From positions 1 to 28,961 of the forward strand of contig CAAFEX010000097.1 in the NCBI GenBank assembly GCA_900762015.1: a stretch of 28,961 nt of DNA, read 5' to 3'. Below the pieces are notes generated by a model. That model made no database searches and was not told where the DNA came from. It saw only the letters and a list, made by a program, of their open reading frames with translations. The first letter of the stretch is position 1. Every line of letters begins with the position of its first letter. The stretch is from an uncultured Collinsella sp. (GTDB taxonomy: Bacteria > Actinomycetota > Coriobacteriia > Coriobacteriales > Coriobacteriaceae). A program made the translations under genes and the position numbers. Below are positions 24,296 through 28,961 of the stretch, one piece after another.

Positions 24296-25762
24296 ATGCG
24301 TATCTACAACAGCGCTACCCATAAAAAGGAAGAGTTCCAGCCCATCGAGTCCGGCAAGGTCCGCATGTATGTGTGCGGCCCCACGGTCTACGACAACATC
24401 CACATCGGCAATGCCCGCACGTTCATCAGCTTTGACGTGATTCGTCGCTGGCTCATCGCGAGCGGCTACGAGGTCACGTTCGCCCAGAACCTCACCGATG
24501 TCGATGACAAGATCATCAAGCGCGCCAACGAGCAGGGCCGCACTGCCGCCGAGGTCGCGACGGAGTTCTCCGACAAGTTCATCGGCGTCATGCGCGCCGC
24601 CAACGTGCTCGATCCCGATGTGCGCCCCCGCGCCACCAAGGAGATCGGTCCCATGATCGCCATGATCAAGACGCTCATCGAGCAGGGCCACGCTTACGCC
24701 GCCGATAACGGCGACGTGTACTTTGCCGTGCGCAGCGATCCCAACTATGGTCAGGTCTCGGGCCGCAACATCGATGACCTTATGGTGGGCGCGCGCATCG
24801 AGGAGAACGAGGACAAGAACGACCCGCTCGACTTTGCCCTGTGGAAGGCCGCCAAGCCCGGCGAGCCCAGCTGGCCGAGCCCCTGGGGCGAGGGCCGTCC
24901 CGGTTGGCACACCGAGTGCGCCGCCATGGTGCACCGCTACCTGGGCACCCCGATTGACATCCACGGCGGCGGCTCCGACCTTGCCTTCCCGCATCACGAG
25001 AACGAGTGCGCCCAGGCCACCTGCGCCTGGCACCAGGGCTTCTCCAACACCTGGATGCACACGGGCATGCTGCTGGTTGACGGCGAGAAGATGTCCAAGT
25101 CGCTCGGAAACTTCTTTACGCTGGCCGAGGTGCTCGAGCAGCACTCTGCCGCGGCCCTGCGCCTGTTGATGCTGCAGACGAGCTATCGCTCGCCGCTCGA
25201 CTTCTCCTGGGAGCGCCTGGAGGGTGCCGAGAACTCACTCACGCGTATTGCCGGTACGGTCGAGAACCTTCGTTGGGCTGCGAACCATGCGACGGCCGAT
25301 GCCGATGCGGCTGCCGCCGAGGCGTTTGCCGCCAAGGCCGCCGAGACCCGCGCCGCCTTTAAGGAGTGCATGGACGACGACTTTAACACCGCCGGTGCCA
25401 TGGGTGCTGTCTTTGGCTTTGTCACCGAGTGCAATCAGTATCTGGAGCAGGCGGGCGATGCTGCCGACAAGGCCGCAGTCCTGGCTGCCGCCGATACGCT
25501 GGCCGAGCTGCTCGATACGTTTGGCGTTGAGCTTCCCGAGCCCAAGGTCGAGCTGCCGCTGGGCCTGCTGGGCGTTGCCGCCGGTTTGGTTGCCTACACG
25601 GGCGACGACGTGGACGAGGCCGCTGCCAAGATTCTCGAGGCTCGTGCCGAGGCTCGTGCCGCCAAGAACTGGGATCTGGCCGACGCCATCCGCGACCAGC
25701 TCAAGGATCTGGGCCTCACCATTGAGGATACCGCCGCGGGCACTCGTATCAAATCTCTCTAA
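24296..25762 (+). CDS. cysS: Cysteinyl-tRNA synthetase
   Basis: Charges tRNA-Cys. The 488-aa protein is a class I synthetase with HIGN at 36-39 (HIGH signature) and KMSKS at 265-269. Zinc ligands are C27 in VCGPTVYD, the Cys in WHTECAAM, and the His and Cys in HHENECAQ. The C-terminal region is Ala-rich, with a helical tRNA-binding domain. The ATG lies 3 nt after ispF. A long hairpin follows the stop. Confidence 0.97.
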   Translation: MRIYNSATHKKEEFQPIESGKVRMYVCGPTVYDNIHIGNARTFISFDVIRRWLIASGYEVTFAQNLTDVDDKIIKRANEQGRTAAEVATEFSDKFIGVMRAANVLDPDVRPRATKEIGPMIAMIKTLIEQGHAYAADNGDVYFAVRSDPNYGQVSGRNIDDLMVGARIEENEDKNDPLDFALWKAAKPGEPSWPSPWGEGRPGWHTECAAMVHRYLGTPIDIHGGGSDLAFPHHENECAQATCAWHQGFSNTWMHTGMLLVDGEKMSKSLGNFFTLAEVLEQHSAAALRLLMLQTSYRSPLDFSWERLEGAENSLTRIAGTVENLRWAANHATADADAAAAEAFAAKAAETRAAFKECMDDDFNTAGAMGAVFGFVTECNQYLEQAGDAADKAAVLAAADTLAELLDTFGVELPEPKVELPLGLLGVAAGLVAYTGDDVDEAAAKILEARAEARAAKNWDLADAIRDQLKDLGLTIEDTAAGTRIKSL

Positions 25763-25784
25763 TCCCCGCGGGTTTCCCAAGCAC

Positions 25785-25887
25785 CCGACCGCCCGAGCCA
25801 CGGCACCTTGCCTTTCAATCGTCGGGCATGACCTCAAGGTCTATGCCCTCCTCTTTCAAGGCAATCTGCCGCACCTCGGGCGGTCGG
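25785..25887. repeat. 103-nt long imperfect hairpin (element H2)
   Basis: Outer arms CCGACCGCCCGAG (25785-25797) and CTCGGGCGGTCGG (25875-25887) pair perfectly. Further in, CGGCA pairs with TGCCG and TTGCCTT with AAGGCAA. The apex is GGGCAT-GACC-TCAA-GGTC-T-ATGCCC (25824-25848), the same GACC-N4-GGTC-N plan as element H1. TCTATTTGTTTC follows, so it may end cysS transcripts. It sits between cysS and rlmB, where Bacillus has mrnC. Confidence 0.75.
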
Positions 25888-25929
25888 TCTATTTGTTTCG
25901 TTTGATAGTTGTATTTAGGAGGTCGCTTT

Positions 25930-26844
25930 ATGGCCGACAATCGCAAGCGTGCACCGCGTGGAGGCAAGCAGGCTGCTTCTGGCTCGCGTCCGATTCGCCG
26001 CAACGACCGCGCTGCCACTCCCAAGGGCCAGCGCGAACGATCACAGGCTGCTCGCCCGCAGCGCGAGCGTAGCCGCGATAACGTCCAGGTTCCCAAGGGC
26101 GAATTTATCGAAGGTCGTCGTGCTGCCGCCGAGGCGCTACGCACTGGTTTTCCCATCAAGTGCGCGCTCATTGCCGAGGGCGGGGAGCGCGATGCCGCCT
26201 TGTCGCGCCTGGTCGACGACCTCAACGCCGCAGGCGTCCGCATTAAGTATGTGCCGCGCGCGCAGCTCGATGCACTGTCGAGCCATGGCGCTCACCAGGG
26301 CATTGCGCTCGAGGTGGGTAATTTCCCCTATGCCGATGTTGCCGACATCCTCGATCGCGCGGGCGACGGTCCGGCGCTCGTCATCGTGCTCGACCACGTG
26401 ACCGACGACGGTAACTTTGGCGCCATCGTGCGCTCCGCCGAGGTCGTGGGCGCGGCCGGCGTCGTCATCGCCAACAAGCGCGCCGCCGGTGTGACCGTCG
26501 GCAGCTATAAGACTTCTGCCGGCGCCGTCATGCACCTGCCCATCGCGCAGGTTCCCAACATTGCCCGTGCGCTCGATGACCTCAAGGCCGCCGGCTTTTG
26601 GGTGGGCGGCGCTTCCGAGCACGCCGAGGGCAGCTGCTGGGATGCTCCCTTCGAGGGCCGCGTGGCGCTCGTCATGGGCTCCGAGGGCGACGGCATCTCG
26701 CGACTGGTGCTCGAGAAATGCGACTTCTTGACCAAGCTTCCCCAGCGCGGCATGACCGAGAGTCTCAATGTTGCCCAGGCGACCACCGCGCTGTGCTTTG
26801 AGTGGCTGCGCCGCAATGCCGGCGAGCTCATGGGGGAGGAGTAG
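25930..26844 (+). CDS. rlmB: TrmH/SpoU-family RNA 2'-O-methyltransferase (RlmB type)
   Basis: Predicted SAM-dependent 2'-O-ribose methyltransferase of 23S rRNA (RlmB type). In the 304-aa protein, residues 1-55 are a basic, disordered extension, followed by an L30e-like substrate-binding domain (EFIEGRRAAAEAL). SpoU motifs are 1, DDGNFGAIVRSAE (N162); 2, MGSEGDGIS (249-257); and 3, SLNVAQATTALCFEW (from S278). The exact modified base cannot be fixed from sequence. The ATG follows TTAGGAGGTCGCTT. yacP starts 3 nt after the stop. Confidence 0.9.
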   Translation: MADNRKRAPRGGKQAASGSRPIRRNDRAATPKGQRERSQAARPQRERSRDNVQVPKGEFIEGRRAAAEALRTGFPIKCALIAEGGERDAALSRLVDDLNAAGVRIKYVPRAQLDALSSHGAHQGIALEVGNFPYADVADILDRAGDGPALVIVLDHVTDDGNFGAIVRSAEVVGAAGVVIANKRAAGVTVGSYKTSAGAVMHLPIAQVPNIARALDDLKAAGFWVGGASEHAEGSCWDAPFEGRVALVMGSEGDGISRLVLEKCDFLTKLPQRGMTESLNVAQATTALCFEWLRRNAGELMGEE

Positions 26845-26847
26845 CGC

Positions 26848-27525
26848 ATGTCCAAGAAGAACCGCGCCAAGTCCAAGGCCAAGCGCTTTGGCGAGGGCTC
26901 GGCCAAGCCGATTGTTTCGGCCGCGACCTATGGCGTGGGCGGCAATGCGTTTGCGCAGGCCATCGCCGATCCAGTCTCGACGGTGCACTCCAATAATCCC
27001 GAGCTGCTGGTGGTCGACGGTTACAACGTGATCCATTGCACGCCGCGCTACGAAAAGCTCGTGTACGACCATTCCGACGATCCGTATTCCAGCGACGTTC
27101 ACGATATGGCGCGCACCGCACTCATCAACGACGTCGCCGCCTTTGCCCAGGGCCGCTACGAGGCCGTGATCGTGTTTGACGGTGCGGGCAATATCTCCAG
27201 CGAGCGCCCCAACCTGCCGGCCCGCGGCGTGCGCATCGAGTTTTCGCCGACGGGCGTTTCTGCCGATACCGTGGTACAGAAGCTCTGCATCGAGGCACGT
27301 GAGGAGGGCCGCGCGTGCTCCGTGGTATCGAGTGACGGCACAATCCAGGCCGTCGTCATGGGCAAGGGTGTTACGCGTATCTCGAGCCGCATGCTGGTGG
27401 ACGAGATCAAGCAGATTGATAACGACGTTCACGAGGCAGAGGAAGCTCCGCAGATCAAGATGACTCTGGGCAGTCGCCTGAGCCCCGATGCCCTGGCCAA
27501 GCTCAAGGCCCTTCGTGGCCGGTAG
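26848..27525 (+). CDS. yacP: YacP/Rae1-type NYN-domain ribonuclease
   Basis: Predicted ribosome-associated endoribonuclease of the NYN/PIN-like superfamily (Bacillus Rae1). The 225-aa protein has a basic N terminus (MSKKNRAKSKAKRFG), then LVVDGYNVIH with the first catalytic Asp (D57), VIVFDGAGN, SADTVVQKL and VVSSDGTIQ, the family pattern of spaced acids. GGGGGAGGAG lies inside the end of rlmB. It ends the operon that starts with disA, as in Bacilli where it also follows rlmB. Confidence 0.92.
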   Translation: MSKKNRAKSKAKRFGEGSAKPIVSAATYGVGGNAFAQAIADPVSTVHSNNPELLVVDGYNVIHCTPRYEKLVYDHSDDPYSSDVHDMARTALINDVAAFAQGRYEAVIVFDGAGNISSERPNLPARGVRIEFSPTGVSADTVVQKLCIEAREEGRACSVVSSDGTIQAVVMGKGVTRISSRMLVDEIKQIDNDVHEAEEAPQIKMTLGSRLSPDALAKLKALRGR

Positions 27526-27526
27526 G

Positions 27527-27560
27527 GGAGTTGGCGGGGCGATGCTGCCTCGCTAACTCC
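27527..27560. terminator. Hairpin between convergent yacP and the HipA-like gene
   Basis: GGAGTTGGCGGGG (27527-27539) pairs with CCTCGCTAACTCC (27548-27560), with two G-U pairs on the + strand. It overlaps the last codons of the HipA-like gene. No U run follows on either strand, so termination is likely weak. Confidence 0.5.
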
Positions 27561-28893
27561 ATTCAGCTATGTCGATCATTCTTTTGAGGCGCCACGTTAG
27601 CGCCTCTTTTAGATAAGGCAGTCTCGCTGTTAGAGCATCGTTTTTAGACAGAATCTCGATCGCCTCGTCGACAAAGCCTTCGAGTTTGTCTCCATCGAAC
27701 CAGTCCATGTCCTCGACGAGCAGCATTTGTTTGGCGGGGCTTGAATGAAACTGCGCGCTGGTAAAACTGTGCCCTCCTGCCCGAAGCTCCTCAAGAGAAA
27801 TATTGCACCAGAGCGATGAGCCCGAATCGAAGATGGGGGCAGGTCTGCAAGCTAGCGTATTGACGTTTCGCACAAGGCCAAAGTTACGCCAATGACGGTC
27901 ATAGTTGGCGATGATGTCGTCGCATACGATCATGCGGTCCAGGGCATCCTTGACGCCTGTTACCCCGAGTTTCTCGCAGTTTGCTACATATCGCTCGTAG
28001 TCGGTTAGTCTTTCATCTGCGTTTGCGTACTGATTTACATAGAACGCAGGGACATACTCTTCTTCATCAGTTAAGAAGACATCGCATATGCTCAGGGCGG
28101 AAGTGCCCGTGCCCTCGAGCGAGTAAGGCACATAATCGCAGGCGTTTAGGATGCGACGATGGAGCGCGGTCGCTACCAGCTCGTTATATGGTTCTTGGTT
28201 CAGGTGCGCTCCTGCCTTATGCAGAATTCGACGCCTGCCCTCGCATGTCCAATACTTCTGAAGGTTGCCGTCCGAGGTGTTATCGGGCTTTGCGGTGGCT
28301 GCTTTGCCCTCTGGGGCGAAGGGTGCGATGGACAGAGAGACGTCGTCAAAAGCATTATTGAAGAAGTTAATATCCTCCCACGCGAGACCGGAATCTTGGG
28401 GTCTAATCCAATACTGGTCGGATAGGGAGAGGCCGAGATTTCGCTGGATGAGTTCGTCGGGAACATCGACTGCTGCTTCTGCCAACAGGGAGGCTAGCCC
28501 AATGCGTGCGAGCGGGATACCGCGGCCGCGCCACCAGATGCGGAAGGAGTCGAGCGATATGGGGCTATTAGGGTCAAATACTCCAATGGGGGCGTGGGCG
28601 TAATCGATGCCGGCGCCGATGTGGGTAAAGTCTTTTCGCGATGTGCTGTAGACCAGCTGGGCGACTTCGTGCGTGCGGTTCATGAGGGTAAACGTAATCT
28701 CGCTTTTTCCATGGCCTCGACGGGGGCGTCCCCCCGTTTTGGTCACGGAGCGGAGTCGTGCGTTGACGCTGTCTTTGTCGATGAGCCATACACCAGAAGC
28801 CTTGCGTGCCTCAAGTGCTCCGTTTTTTATGAGCTCCTGCACCCTGCGCGGGGTGATGTCGAGTAGCTCTGCAGCTTCCTTCGTGGTCAACAT
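27553..28893 (-). CDS. HTH-fused HipA-like kinase
   Basis: Predicted DNA-binding protein kinase. In the 446-aa protein, residues 1-55 are an excisionase-like helix-turn-helix (TTKEAAELLDITPRRVQELI). A linker domain (about 60-200) holds GRGIPLARIGLASLL and LSLSDQYWI. The HipA-like kinase region has a QEPYNELVA element, the catalytic loop DRHWRNFGL (D332, N337) and the metal-binding FDSGSS (D356). No separate HipB or N-subdomain gene is seen. The ATG at 28891-28893 is preferred because GAAGGG lies upstream; TTG at 28935 is in frame but lies in the promoter/operator. Its substrate and toxicity are unknown. Confidence 0.8.
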   Translation of the reverse strand: MLTTKEAAELLDITPRRVQELIKNGALEARKASGVWLIDKDSVNARLRSVTKTGGRPRRGHGKSEITFTLMNRTHEVAQLVYSTSRKDFTHIGAGIDYAHAPIGVFDPNSPISLDSFRIWWRGRGIPLARIGLASLLAEAAVDVPDELIQRNLGLSLSDQYWIRPQDSGLAWEDINFFNNAFDDVSLSIAPFAPEGKAATAKPDNTSDGNLQKYWTCEGRRRILHKAGAHLNQEPYNELVATALHRRILNACDYVPYSLEGTGTSALSICDVFLTDEEEYVPAFYVNQYANADERLTDYERYVANCEKLGVTGVKDALDRMIVCDDIIANYDRHWRNFGLVRNVNTLACRPAPIFDSGSSLWCNISLEELRAGGHSFTSAQFHSSPAKQMLLVEDMDWFDGDKLEGFVDEAIEILSKNDALTARLPYLKEALTWRLKRMIDIAEWS

Positions 28894-28911
28894 CGCGAAA
28901 CCCTTCGCCAG

Positions 28912-28956
28912 AACGAATAGTTTTATATATAGCAATTGTAATTAAAACTATTCGTT
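28912..28956 (-). promoter_or_regulatory. Promoter with 13-bp inverted repeat for the HipA-like gene
   Basis: AACGAATAGTTTT (28912-28924) and AAAACTATTCGTT (28944-28956) form a perfect inverted repeat with a 19-nt spacer. On the - strand, TGCTATATA with a TATATA -10 box lies in the spacer next to one arm. The layout suggests repression by the protein's own helix-turn-helix, about 20 nt upstream of its start. Confidence 0.75.
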
Positions 28957-28961
28957 TTGAC

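Overview
The window reads as chromosomal core DNA from a high-GC Gram-positive of the class Coriobacteriia, most likely Collinsella. This rests on the high GC content, the gene families and their order, and short AT-rich promoters with TATACT/TATAGT -10 boxes. It is an inference, because there is no 16S gene in the window. Nearly all genes are on the + strand; the exceptions are tRNA-Val, mntP and the last gene.

Layout. Positions 1-790 hold the tail of an unidentified ORF, a direct repeat built from the 3' end of tRNA-Val plus its terminator, and tRNA-Val itself (- strand). Positions 791-8314 carry asnB, murE, a HAD phosphatase, murI, rph, rdgB and dtd, covering asparagine and cell-wall precursor supply, tRNA 3' maturation and nucleotide/tRNA proofreading. 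Positions 8361-12788 carry veg, ispE, tRNA-Pro(CGG), tatA, greA and lysS; LysRS has an extra C-terminal tRNA-binding domain. Positions 13093-18398 carry a ThrE-type exporter, a DUF2798 membrane protein behind a strong leader terminator, and clpC. Positions 18481-19400 hold a toxin-antitoxin pair (RelB/DinJ-type antitoxin with a PIN toxin) behind a palindromic operator. pepD follows, then mntP on the opposite strand behind a yybP-ykoY manganese riboswitch. Positions 22013-27525 form a tight operon, disA-ispD-ispF-cysS-rlmB-yacP, which joins c-di-AMP synthesis, two MEP isoprenoid steps and translation functions. The window ends with a - strand HTH/HipA-like kinase whose promoter lies inside a 13-bp inverted repeat.

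Functional links. ispE, ispD and ispF give three of the MEP pathway enzymes. murI and murE supply D-Glu and the third stem-peptide residue; the MurE selectivity motif is not the meso-DAP type. rph, yacP, rlmB, two tRNAs, lysS, cysS and dtd are translation and RNA functions.

Most unusual points: (1) a family of small hairpins sharing a GGGAC-type loop, several placed directly after stop codons; (2) two roughly 100-nt hairpins with the same GACC-N4-GGTC-N apex; (3) the hybrid RelB/PIN module; (4) the self-contained HTH-HipA kinase gene with its operator; (5) a palindrome between the -35 and -10 of tatA; (6) the repeated tRNA-Val 3' end. No CRISPR array, phage gene or intact insertion sequence is visible.
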